From contig JAUUPT010000086.1 of NCBI GenBank assembly GCA_030843315.1, positions 1-14,147 of the forward strand: a stretch of DNA of 14,147 bases, given 5' to 3'. Below the pieces are notes generated by a model. It saw only the letters and a program-made list of their open reading frames with translations, was not told where the DNA came from and ran no database searches. Positions within the stretch are counted from its first letter, which is position 1, and every line of letters starts with the position of its first letter. Below, in pieces: positions 1 through 7,085 of the stretch. Position numbers and translations under genes: made by a program. The DNA is from Bacteroidaceae bacterium. GTDB taxonomy: Bacteria > Bacteroidota > Bacteroidia > Bacteroidales > Bacteroidaceae.

Positions 1-827
1 TGGAGAAGCTATTGCGCTTTCTGGAAGGCGAGAATATAGGCATTCTGGACGTCACTCTGGACGATCTGCAACGTTTTGCAGCCGGACTGCACGATATCGG
101 CATCCATCCCCGCTCGCAAGCACGCATCCTGTCCGGCATTAAATCTTTCTTTCATTTCCTGGTCATGGCCGATTACCTGGAAGGAGACCCCAGCGAGCTG
201 CTCGAAGGGCCTAAAATAGGATTCAAGCTACCGGAAGTGCTGACCGTAGAAGAAATAGACCGGATTATAGAGACCGTGGACATGGGTAAGAAGGAAGGCC
301 AGCGGAACCGTGCTATCCTCGAAACACTCTACAGTTGCGGTCTGCGTGTATCGGAGCTCTGCAACCTGAAGCTGTCCGACTTATACTTCGACGAAGGCTT
401 CATCAAGGTAGAGGGAAAAGGAAACAAGCAGCGGCTCGTGCCTATCTCTCCGCGTGCCATCAAAGAAATCAGATACTGGCTGCTCGACCGCAATCAAGGC
501 AAAATAAAAGAAGGATTCGAGGACTATGTGTTCCTGGCCCGCTGGGGTAACAATATTTCACGCATCATGGTATTTCATCTGATAAAAGAACTGGCTGAGA
601 AAGCGGGCATCACCAAAAACATCAGTCCGCATACCTTTCGCCACTCCTTTGCCACCCATCTTTTGGAAGGGGGTGCCAACCTCCGCGCCATACAAAGTAT
701 GCTGGGACACGAATCCATTGCAACAACAGAAATTTACACACATATAGACCGCAATATGCTGCGTAGCGAAATCATAGAACACCACCCGCGCAATATAAAA
801 TACCGCAAAGAGCAGGGAATTCATTAA
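1..827 (+). CDS. xerD: Site-specific tyrosine recombinase XerD (5' end outside the window)
   Basis: Tyrosine recombinase of the XerC/XerD type, which resolves chromosome dimers at dif by strand exchange through a phosphotyrosine intermediate. The reading frame is open to the left edge, with its first complete codon at base 3 reading EKLLRFLEG. The TTG at base 12 is therefore not a real start, and roughly 25-30 N-terminal residues are missing compared with the usual length of about 300. Numbering from that TTG, all catalytic residues are visible: Arg112 (GLRVSEL), Lys136 (EGKGNKQR), His207 and Arg210 (HTFRH), His233 (LGHES) and nucleophile Tyr242 (IYTH). The N-terminal part is the SAM-like core-binding domain. 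Length and motif spacing fit a housekeeping Xer protein better than a mobile-element integrase. XerC cannot be fully excluded from sequence alone. No intrinsic terminator follows the stop. Confidence 0.9.
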   Translation, partial: EKLLRFLEGENIGILDVTLDDLQRFAAGLHDIGIHPRSQARILSGIKSFFHFLVMADYLEGDPSELLEGPKIGFKLPEVLTVEEIDRIIETVDMGKKEGQRNRAILETLYSCGLRVSELCNLKLSDLYFDEGFIKVEGKGNKQRLVPISPRAIKEIRYWLLDRNQGKIKEGFEDYVFLARWGNNISRIMVFHLIKELAEKAGITKNISPHTFRHSFATHLLEGGANLRAIQSMLGHESIATTEIYTHIDRNMLRSEIIEHHPRNIKYRKEQGIH

Positions 828-850
828 ATTATGATAAAATTGGCTCTAGA

Positions 851-883
851 GTTAACAAATTGTAAGGGGATTTGATACCTTTG
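851..883 (+). promoter_or_regulatory. Bacteroides-type promoter for the OmpA/TPR lipoprotein gene
   Basis: The -7 element TACCTTTG (876-883) matches the Bacteroides TAnnTTTG consensus exactly. A weak -33-like GTTAAC (851-856) lies 19 bases upstream. Transcription would begin near 890, leaving an A-rich leader of about 75 bases with no Shine-Dalgarno sequence. Confidence 0.55.
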
Positions 884-901
884 TGCTGTTGTGTCCTTAC
901 A
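861..901. repeat. Short inverted repeat flanking the -7 element
   Basis: TGTAAGG (861-867) and CCTTACA (895-901) are exact 7-base inverted copies separated by 27 bases, with the TACCTTTG element close to the centre. It could be an operator half-site pair, but seven bases in AT-rich intergenic DNA can arise by chance. Confidence 0.3.
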
Positions 902-964
902 TAAACAGCGCACAAAATATTGAATAGACAAATTTCAATTACAAACAATTAAATTATACCTAAA

Positions 965-2659
965 ATGACTAAGAAACTGTATTTGCCTTTGTTAATGGCT
1001 ATGGTTGTTGCATTACTGACATCGTGCAGCAGCAAGATGGGTGAACTGTCGTCAGACTATTTCACTGTAACCCCTCAAGTATTGGAAGCAGTAGGCGGTA
1101 AAGTACCTGCTACCATCAACGGAAAATTCCCCGAAAAGTACTTCAACAAGAAAGCTGTAGTAGAAGTAACTCCGGTATTGAAATGGAACGGCGGCGAAGC
1201 CAAAGGCCAGTCTGCAGTATTCCAGGGAGAGAAAGTGGAAGGTAACGACCAGACGATCTCTTATAAGATGGGTGGCAACTATACCATGAAAACCACTTTC
1301 GACTATGTACCCGAAATGGCAAAATCTGAGTTGTATCTCGAATTCAAAGCTACTGTCGGCAAGAAGACAATCGCTATCCCTGCCGTAAAGGTAGCCGATG
1401 GTGTGATCTCTACTTCAGAGATGATCGGACAAACACTGGGCAGCGCCAATCCGGCTAACGGTGACGATGCTTTCCAACGTATCATCAAAGAAAAGCATGA
1501 CGCTAACATCATGTTCTTGATTCAACAAGCTAACGTACGCGCCAGCGAATTGAAGACTGCTAAGGAATTCGGCAAAGAAGTAGAAGATATCAATAGCGCT
1601 GCCAACAAGAAGATCAGCAACATCGAAATCTCTGCTTATGCTTCTCCTGATGGTGGTGTAGGTCTGAATAGCAAGTTGGCCGAAAATCGCCAGGACAACA
1701 CTGCAAAGGTTATCACTAAGGATTTGAAGAAATCTAAGATTGATGCAGCAGTTGATACCAAATATACAGCTCAGGACTGGGATGGTTTCCAGGAACTGGT
1801 TTCTAAATCCAACATCCAGGATAAGGAATTGATTCTCCGCGTTCTGTCTATGTACTCTGATCCTGAACAAAGAGAACAGGAAATCAAGAATATCTCTTCT
1901 GTATACAAAACTTTGGCTGACGAAGTTCTGCCGCAGTTGCGTCGTTCTCGTTTGACTTTGAACTACGAAATCATCGGCAAGTCTGACGACGAAATCGCAA
2001 GCCTGGCTGCCAGCGATGCCAAGCAACTGAACATCGAAGAACTGCTCTACGCTGCAACTCTGACAAAAGATCCGGCCAAGCAAGAAGCTATCTTCACCAA
2101 AGCCACTCAGATTTATCCGAATGACTTCCGTGCTTACAACAACTTAGGTAAGCTGGCTTATCAGGCAGGTAACCTTGACAAAGCTGAAAGCTACTTCAAG
2201 AAAGCCGCTTCTGTAAAGGATGCTCCTGAAGTGAACATGAACCTTGGTCTGATTGCTTTGGCAAAGGGTGACAAGGCTGCTTCTGAAACTTACCTGAGCA
2301 AGGCTTCCGGTTCTAAGGAACTGAACGAAGCACTGGGTAACTTGTACGTAGCTCAAGGACAATATGACAGAGCTGTAAACTCATTCGGCGACACAAAGAC
2401 CAACAGTGCAGCTTTGGCACAGATCCTGGCTAAGGACTATAACAAGGCTAAGAGCACACTGGCCAGCGTTGAAAAACCGGATGCTTACACAGACTACCTG
2501 ATGGCTGTACTTGGTGCAAGAACCAACAACACTTCTATGGTAACCAGCAGTTTGAAGAGCGCTGTTGCCAAGAACCCGGCTCTGGCCAAGAAGGCTGCTT
2601 CTGATTTGGAATTCTCCAAATACTTTACGAATGCTGACTTTATGAATATCATCAAATAA
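965..2659 (+). CDS. Outer-membrane lipoprotein with OmpA-like segment and C-terminal TPR repeats
   Basis: Predicted lipoprotein of 564 residues. The signal peptide ends in a lipobox with Cys21 (ALLTSC). A beta-rich region follows at about 30-150. Residues 218-250 (EISAYASPDGG, then NSKLAENRQ) resemble the core of an OmpA-like peptidoglycan-binding domain. TPR-like helical repeats fill about 355-540; the clearest unit is at 387-417 (RAYNNLGKLAYQAGNLDKA). A tether between outer membrane and peptidoglycan with a TPR interaction platform is inferred, not shown. Codon use (AAC, AAG, CTG, GAA strongly preferred) differs from the neighbours and suggests high expression. It has its own promoter and a strong terminator, so it is probably monocistronic. 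Start chosen at the ATG that gives the signal peptide. I do not recognise a named gene. Confidence 0.85.
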   Translation: MTKKLYLPLLMAMVVALLTSCSSKMGELSSDYFTVTPQVLEAVGGKVPATINGKFPEKYFNKKAVVEVTPVLKWNGGEAKGQSAVFQGEKVEGNDQTISYKMGGNYTMKTTFDYVPEMAKSELYLEFKATVGKKTIAIPAVKVADGVISTSEMIGQTLGSANPANGDDAFQRIIKEKHDANIMFLIQQANVRASELKTAKEFGKEVEDINSAANKKISNIEISAYASPDGGVGLNSKLAENRQDNTAKVITKDLKKSKIDAAVDTKYTAQDWDGFQELVSKSNIQDKELILRVLSMYSDPEQREQEIKNISSVYKTLADEVLPQLRRSRLTLNYEIIGKSDDEIASLAASDAKQLNIEELLYAATLTKDPAKQEAIFTKATQIYPNDFRAYNNLGKLAYQAGNLDKAESYFKKAASVKDAPEVNMNLGLIALAKGDKAASETYLSKASGSKELNEALGNLYVAQGQYDRAVNSFGDTKTNSAALAQILAKDYNKAKSTLASVEKPDAYTDYLMAVLGARTNNTSMVTSSLKSAVAKNPALAKKAASDLEFSKYFTNADFMNIIK

Positions 2660-2683
2660 TAAAGGTCTGAAATGAAAAGAACT

Positions 2684-2717
2684 TGCCCGGCATAGAAATA
2701 TGTCGGGCATTTTTTTT
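2684..2717 (+). terminator. Rho-independent terminator
   Basis: Stem arms TGCCCGGCAT (2684-2693) and ATGTCGGGCA (2700-2709) form 10 pairs including one G-T wobble. A 6-base loop separates them and eight T residues follow (2710-2717). It lies 24 bases after the stop of the TPR lipoprotein gene and isolates it from the next gene. Confidence 0.93.
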
Positions 2718-2736
2718 AGTTTACACCAAAAAGAAG

Positions 2737-2744
2737 TACTTTCG
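2737..2744 (+). promoter_or_regulatory. Possible promoter for the TlpA-like gene
   Basis: TACTTTCG differs from the Bacteroides -7 consensus TAnnTTTG at one position. It lies between the preceding terminator and the start codon. No good -33 element is visible. A promoter is expected here because the upstream terminator would cut off read-through. Confidence 0.4.
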
Positions 2745-2770
2745 CAGCAAGTATCAGTAAAAGAACCGGA

Positions 2771-3838
2771 ATGAAGAAAATCTATCTTGCATACTTTCTG
2801 CTTATCGCCTTGTCGGCCTGTGGTAATAAGGACACGAAGTCAGTCAGCCTCAGCGGTGAAATAAAAGGACTGGGGAACGATACTCTTTACATCTATGGAA
2901 CGGACGGACTGTACAACCGCATGGATACCTTGTTCGTCAAAGACAATAAGTTCTCCGCCACCCTCACCTGCGATACATTAGTCTCCACATGGCTACAGTT
3001 CAAAGACGGGACGGAATATCCTCTCTTTCTGAATAAAGGAAATAAAATAAAAATAAAAGGTTCTACTGCCGAACTCTCTTCTCTGGAGATAACAGGCAAT
3101 ACCCCAAACGAAGAACTGACCGCCTTCCAGAAAGAATTGGCAGGCTTGGGCAAGCCCTCGGAAAAGGCATTGGAAGAAAAGGCGCAAGCATTCATCAACA
3201 GCCACCCCTCTTCATTGGTCAGCATCTACCTGCTGGAGAAATACTTCGTACAGAAGCCTCAACCCGACTTTACGCTGATTCAGCAACTGACGGAACGCAT
3301 GACGGGAGACCTGAAAGACCGCCCTTATGTAGAAGAACTTCTCGACCGCATTCAGGAAGAAGAGAAAGTATCTATCGGCAAAACGGCACCCATTATACAG
3401 TTGCCTAATGCTAAAGGCGAGCAGATCAGCCGCACCGGTAGTTTCAAAGACAAATACCTGTTAGTACACTTCTGGGCATCCTGGGACTTGCAAAGTCAGG
3501 AAGCCAATGCCGCCCTGCGCCGCATCTATAAGAAAGCAGAAAAGATTGACAGCTTTGCCCTTTGGGGTATTTCGCTGGATGTAGACCGAAAAGATTGGGG
3601 AGAAGCCATCAAGAAAGATACACTGAAGTGGGAACAAACCTGCGATTTCTCGGGCTGGAACACAACACCCGCCAAGCAACTTGCCATACAGGCATTGCCG
3701 GCTAATATACTTCTGAATCCTTCCGGAAGGATTGAAGGCAGGAACATGAGCGAAGAAGCCATAGAGAAAAAGCTGAAAGAAATAGAGCAAAAGGAAAAGG
3801 AGAAAAAAGAAGCGGAGAAGAAAAAGAAGAAACGCTAA
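2771..3838 (+). CDS. DUF4369/TlpA-like thioredoxin-fold lipoprotein lacking both active-site cysteines
   Basis: Lipoprotein of 355 residues with lipobox LSAC (Cys17). Residues 25-100 match the DUF4369 pattern often found in front of TlpA-like domains in Bacteroidota. Residues about 202-335 are a thioredoxin-like fold: FWASW at 234-238, GISLD at 266-270, and the cis-proline loop at Pro310 (ALPAN). In TlpA/thioredoxins the active site reads WCxxC; here it reads WDLQS, so the two cysteines are replaced by Asp239 and Ser242. Only Cys17, Cys67 and Cys291 are present in the whole protein. Disulfide-exchange activity is therefore unlikely, and a binding or structural role is more plausible. The C-terminus (about 333-355) is a highly charged, lysine-rich tail. 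Only 42 bases separate it from yifB with no terminator, so co-transcription is possible. Confidence 0.88.
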   Translation: MKKIYLAYFLLIALSACGNKDTKSVSLSGEIKGLGNDTLYIYGTDGLYNRMDTLFVKDNKFSATLTCDTLVSTWLQFKDGTEYPLFLNKGNKIKIKGSTAELSSLEITGNTPNEELTAFQKELAGLGKPSEKALEEKAQAFINSHPSSLVSIYLLEKYFVQKPQPDFTLIQQLTERMTGDLKDRPYVEELLDRIQEEEKVSIGKTAPIIQLPNAKGEQISRTGSFKDKYLLVHFWASWDLQSQEANAALRRIYKKAEKIDSFALWGISLDVDRKDWGEAIKKDTLKWEQTCDFSGWNTTPAKQLAIQALPANILLNPSGRIEGRNMSEEAIEKKLKEIEQKEKEKKEAEKKKKKR

Positions 3839-3880
3839 AAATCCTTCGACTCATAATTAAGAATAAAACCATCAAAAGAC

Positions 3881-5419
3881 GTGCTTATTAAAGTTTTTGG
3901 AGCGGCTGTTCAAGGTATTGATGCAACCCTTATCACTATCGAAGTCAACAGCTCCAAGGGCTGTATGTTTTATATGGTCGGTCTGCCGGACTCTGCTGTC
4001 AAGGAAAGCCACCAGCGCATCATCTCCGCCTTGCAGGTCAATGGCTACCGGATGCCCGTCAGTAACCTCGTCATCAATATGGCGCCCGCGGATATCCGCA
4101 AGGAAGGCTCGGCATACGACCTGCCGCTTGCCATCGGCATCCTGGCAGCTAATGAAATGATTCGTTCCGATAAATTGGAGAAATATCTGCTGATGGGGGA
4201 ACTCAGCCTCGACGGCAGTCTGCAACCCATCAAAGGGGTACTTCCTATTGCCATCAAAGCCCGGGAACTTGGTTTTGAGGGTATGATTATCCCCCGGCAG
4301 AACGCACGCGAAGCCGCCGTAGTGAACAACCTGACCGTTTATGGAGTGGACAATATCAAGGAAGTCATCGAGTTCTTCAACGAGAAGCAGGAATTACAGC
4401 CGACACAAGTCGATACCCGCGAAGAGTTTTATGCCCGGCAGAGCGCTTTCGACCTGGACTTTGCAGAAGTGAAAGGGCAGGAGAACGTGAAGCGTGCCTT
4501 GGAAGTGGCGGCGGCCGGCAGCCATAATATTCTTCTTATCGGTGCCCCCGGCAGCGGCAAATCCATGCTGGCAAAGCGCCTTCCGTCCATACTTCCCCCG
4601 CTGTCATTAGGCGAAAGCCTTGAAACCACCAAGATACATTCCGTAGCCGGGAAACTGAGTAAAGAGGGCGGACTCATCTCCAAGCGTCCGTTTCGCGACC
4701 CGCACCACACCATTTCCACCGTAGCCATGACCGGCGGAGGAAGTTTTCCCCAGCCGGGAGAAATCAGCCTGGCGCACAACGGTATCCTATATCTGGACGA
4801 ACTGCCCGAATACAACCGCAGCGTGCTCGAAGTGCTGCGCCAACCACTGGAAGACCGGAAGATAACCGTAGCCCGCATCCGATGCAATGTAGAATATCCT
4901 GCCAGCTTTATGCTGGTAGCTTCCATGAATCCCTGTCCGTGCGGATATTACAATCATCCCACAAAAGCCTGTGTATGCAGCCCCGGACAAGTACAGAAAT
5001 ACCTGAACCGCATATCGGGGCCTCTACTCGACCGCATCGACCTTCAAATAGAAGTTACCCCGCTACCCTTCGAAAAGATGTCCGATAACCGCCCGGGTGA
5101 ATCGAGCGCAACGATACGGGAGCGCGTGATGCGTGCCCGCCAAATCCAGGAAGAAAGATATGCAGATATTCCGGGAGTGTATTGCAATGCGCAGATGACC
5201 AGCAAGTTGCTCTCCCTCTACGCCCGCCCCGACGAGAAAGGCCTCGTCCTGCTGAAGAATGCCATGAACCGCCTGAACCTTTCGGCACGCGCTTATGACC
5301 GCATACTGAAAGTATCACGCACCATTGCCGACCTCGAAGGTTGCGAGTCGATACAACCTTCGCACCTGGCAGAAGCTATCGGATATAGGAATCTGGATAG
5401 AGAGGACTGGGCAGGATAG
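3881..5419 (+). CDS. yifB: YifB/ComM family Mg-chelatase-like AAA+ ATPase
   Basis: A 512-residue protein, the usual length for YifB/ComM. Order of domains: an N-terminal Lon-S5-like ChlI domain (about 20-165); an AAA+ Mg-chelatase domain (about 190-395) with Walker A GAPGSGKS at 221-228, Walker B LYLDE at 303-307 and the conserved RISGPLLDRID segment at 377-387; and a C-terminal helical domain (about 405-505) with the conserved LSARAYDRILKVSRT. ComM in Haemophilus and Vibrio is a helicase that promotes branch migration during natural transformation; the role in Bacteroides is not established. Cys352, Cys354, Cys364 and Cys366 form a possible metal-binding cluster, which I believe occurs in many non-proteobacterial members. 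The start is GTG: no in-frame ATG lies between it and the upstream stop at 3854, and translation from here gives the family N-terminus LIKVFGAAVQGID. Confidence 0.93.
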   Translation: MLIKVFGAAVQGIDATLITIEVNSSKGCMFYMVGLPDSAVKESHQRIISALQVNGYRMPVSNLVINMAPADIRKEGSAYDLPLAIGILAANEMIRSDKLEKYLLMGELSLDGSLQPIKGVLPIAIKARELGFEGMIIPRQNAREAAVVNNLTVYGVDNIKEVIEFFNEKQELQPTQVDTREEFYARQSAFDLDFAEVKGQENVKRALEVAAAGSHNILLIGAPGSGKSMLAKRLPSILPPLSLGESLETTKIHSVAGKLSKEGGLISKRPFRDPHHTISTVAMTGGGSFPQPGEISLAHNGILYLDELPEYNRSVLEVLRQPLEDRKITVARIRCNVEYPASFMLVASMNPCPCGYYNHPTKACVCSPGQVQKYLNRISGPLLDRIDLQIEVTPLPFEKMSDNRPGESSATIRERVMRARQIQEERYADIPGVYCNAQMTSKLLSLYARPDEKGLVLLKNAMNRLNLSARAYDRILKVSRTIADLEGCESIQPSHLAEAIGYRNLDREDWAG

Positions 5420-5428
5420 CCTGCGGCA

Positions 5429-6499
5429 TCAGGAATGCAACCTCTTATAGTGGCAGAACAGTAATTCCCCTTTCTCATCCCTCAAGTGCATGCCGTTTCC
5501 TTCGCAATAGCGGAAGAAACTACAATCGGCACAAGCGCCTTTCTTCATCCACTCCCGATTGCGGAAAGGCTGGAAGCGGTTTTCCCATACGTCCATAAAG
5601 TCGTCCTGATAAATATTGCCCTGATTGAAATCGCTGCGAATGCTGGGGCAGGCAGAGATGGAACCGTCTGCCAAAATAGATCCCACGCTGACACCCGCAT
5701 TACAAGAGAAGAAATAGTCACGTACCTCCCCCTCATAGTTCCCTAAGAAGCCCTCGCAGCCATAATTCACATGCATCTTCTTCCCCTTGCGGACACGCTT
5801 GATGAATTCCATTACACCGGCAAATTCTTCATCCGTCAACTGAAATTCGGGATGCTGTGCTGCACGCCCTACGGGAAAAACGGTGAACAACCGCCAGTTG
5901 CGGACACCGATCGAATAAAGAGAAGTCTTCAACTCATCCAGGTAGGGATAGTTGCGACGATTTACACAAGTCACCACATCCCAAATCAGCTCCCGTTCGT
6001 GCACCAGCATCTTAATGGCATTCATAGCCTTCAAATGGCTTTCGGGATGTCCACGCATCCAGTTATGGTCTTCAGCAAGGCCATCCAGGCTGATGGTAAT
6101 GGCATGAAGCCCGGCTGCCATTAAGCTTTGCAGACGTCTTTCGGTAAGATAAAGCCCGTTAGAAACGATGCCCCAAGGATATCCGCGCCGATACAGGGCC
6201 AGCCCCACCTCCTCCAGGTCATCCCGTACCAATGGTTCTCCACCGGTAATAACAATATTTACTTCATTCGGATTGACGTGTGGAGTGATGGAATCAATAA
6301 CCCGCAGAAAGTCCTCGGCAGGCATATCTTTGATGTCTGATATATGCTTACAGTCACTTCCGCAGTGCTTACAATGCAGATTGCAACGCTGCGTGCATTC
6401 CCAGAAAAGTTGTTTCAACGGATGCAATTCTTTCCGATTATTGCGGATTTTCCGCGCAATCTCCAATGCCAGACGTTTTCGAATAGAGAGAGTAGTCAC
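5429..6499 (-). CDS. Radical SAM/SPASM enzyme of an rSAM/lipoprotein system (TIGR04133-like)
   Basis: A 356-residue radical SAM enzyme. The [4Fe-4S] motif CX3CX2C is Cys39, Cys43 and Cys46; extra cysteines at 35 and 50 surround it. The SAM-binding GGEP is at 86-89. A C-terminal SPASM domain carries further cluster ligands: Cys266-x12-Gly279-x4-Cys284, then Cys323-x2-Cys326-x5-Cys332, and Cys349. SPASM enzymes usually modify peptides or proteins. Length, the N-terminal LHPLKQLFWECT segment and the adjacent lipoprotein fit the family I know as the rSAM/lipoprotein system enzyme; that assignment is from memory and not searched. It starts at GTG, 8 bases after the lipoprotein stop, so the two are almost certainly one operon. 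Its 3' end converges on yifB with a 9-base gap. Substrate and reaction are unknown; the obvious candidate substrate is the neighbouring lipoprotein. Confidence 0.88.
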   Translation of the reverse strand: MTTLSIRKRLALEIARKIRNNRKELHPLKQLFWECTQRCNLHCKHCGSDCKHISDIKDMPAEDFLRVIDSITPHVNPNEVNIVITGGEPLVRDDLEEVGLALYRRGYPWGIVSNGLYLTERRLQSLMAAGLHAITISLDGLAEDHNWMRGHPESHLKAMNAIKMLVHERELIWDVVTCVNRRNYPYLDELKTSLYSIGVRNWRLFTVFPVGRAAQHPEFQLTDEEFAGVMEFIKRVRKGKKMHVNYGCEGFLGNYEGEVRDYFFSCNAGVSVGSILADGSISACPSIRSDFNQGNIYQDDFMDVWENRFQPFRNREWMKKGACADCSFFRYCEGNGMHLRDEKGELLFCHYKRLHS

Positions 6500-6507
6500 A
6501 GGTATGG

Positions 6508-6969
6508 TTATTCTTTATTGTCCTTTTTCTTCAACACAAAATTCACTTCCTCTTTGCTGCCACCTTCGTACCAGCCGTGTCCACCCGTAAGAACCGGAGT
6601 CACATCTGTAGAATCAGCTTTATACACTCCCGACGGATCTTCACAAACGACGCGAAACCTGTCAGTTCCTCCCCCCCTTGTCTCATAAAGATAAGTTCCA
6701 TCTTTTCCTGTATAAACCGTATCGGCTGAAGGAGCAACACTTATTGCGTCACCTCCGATGATTATCGCCCTCCTCATCAGAATTCGTGCATCGGGAACGG
6801 CTTCTTGCTCCGTGTCTACAACCTTACCCTTAATCTCATACTTGGCATAAGGTGATCCATATTCATCGGGAGACTCACCTCCGATGCAAGATGCAAAGCC
6901 CAATAAAGCCAAAGCACCGGACAGCACCTCATTGCTGAGGATCAATAAATTTTTCCTTCCCTTCTTCAT
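6508..6969 (-). CDS. Radical SAM-associated putative lipoprotein (TIGR04134-like)
   Basis: Small predicted lipoprotein of 153 residues. I chose the ATG giving MKKGRKNLL because it places a normal signal peptide before Cys28 (LLGFASC); an in-frame ATG 42 bases upstream (7011) would add 14 residues ahead of the signal peptide. The lipobox has Phe at -3, which is unusual. After the cysteine come a short acidic, glycine-rich linker and the segment YGSPYAKY (37-44). Then YEIKGKVVD, AVPDARI and TGKDGTYLYE follow the pattern of a carboxypeptidase regulatory-like beta-sandwich (KGxVxD, then DGxY). Near the end is GGHGWYEGG (129-137). Only one further cysteine is present, Cys109. It is the first gene of a two-gene unit with the radical SAM enzyme and may be its substrate. 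Family assignment is by recognition of pattern and neighbour. Confidence 0.82.
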   Translation of the reverse strand: MKKGRKNLLILSNEVLSGALALLGFASCIGGESPDEYGSPYAKYEIKGKVVDTEQEAVPDARILMRRAIIIGGDAISVAPSADTVYTGKDGTYLYETRGGGTDRFRVVCEDPSGVYKADSTDVTPVLTGGHGWYEGGSKEEVNFVLKKKDNKE

Positions 6970-7027
6970 AGCGTTCTCTCTATTAAAGTTATATCCTATA
7001 AATACCCCCATTAAACAAATACTGCAC

Positions 7028-7035
7028 CAAAAGTA
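7028..7035 (-). promoter_or_regulatory. Promoter -7 element for the lipoprotein/radical SAM operon
   Basis: On the minus strand the bases read TACTTTTG, an exact TAnnTTTG match, continuing GGTGCA. Transcription would start near 7020, leaving a leader of about 50 bases before the preferred start codon. The -33 element is weak. The same 13 bases occur before the response regulator gene. Confidence 0.55.
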
Positions 7036-7085
7036 TACTTTTTCTATGAATTATTAAGGATTTGGCGTGAAAATATAGAAAATAG

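Noticed and set aside
1..827. Reading the recombinase as a mobile-element integrase
   Set aside because: Its length and motif spacing fit a housekeeping Xer protein, and no transposon genes, attachment repeats or tRNA are visible around it.
1415..2083. A 222-codon open frame on the minus strand
   Set aside because: Antisense to the codon-biased OmpA/TPR lipoprotein gene. Strong codon bias removes stop codons in the opposite frame, and no promoter or known motif supports it.
5411..5424. Hairpin GCAGG-ATAG-CCTGC around the yifB stop codon, between converging genes
   Set aside because: Only five base pairs and no T run on either strand, so not a supported terminator.
6970..7011. Upstream ATG (7011) as the start of the lipoprotein
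   Set aside because: It would place 14 extra polar residues before the basic n-region of the signal peptide; the ATG at 6969 gives a normal lipoprotein signal.
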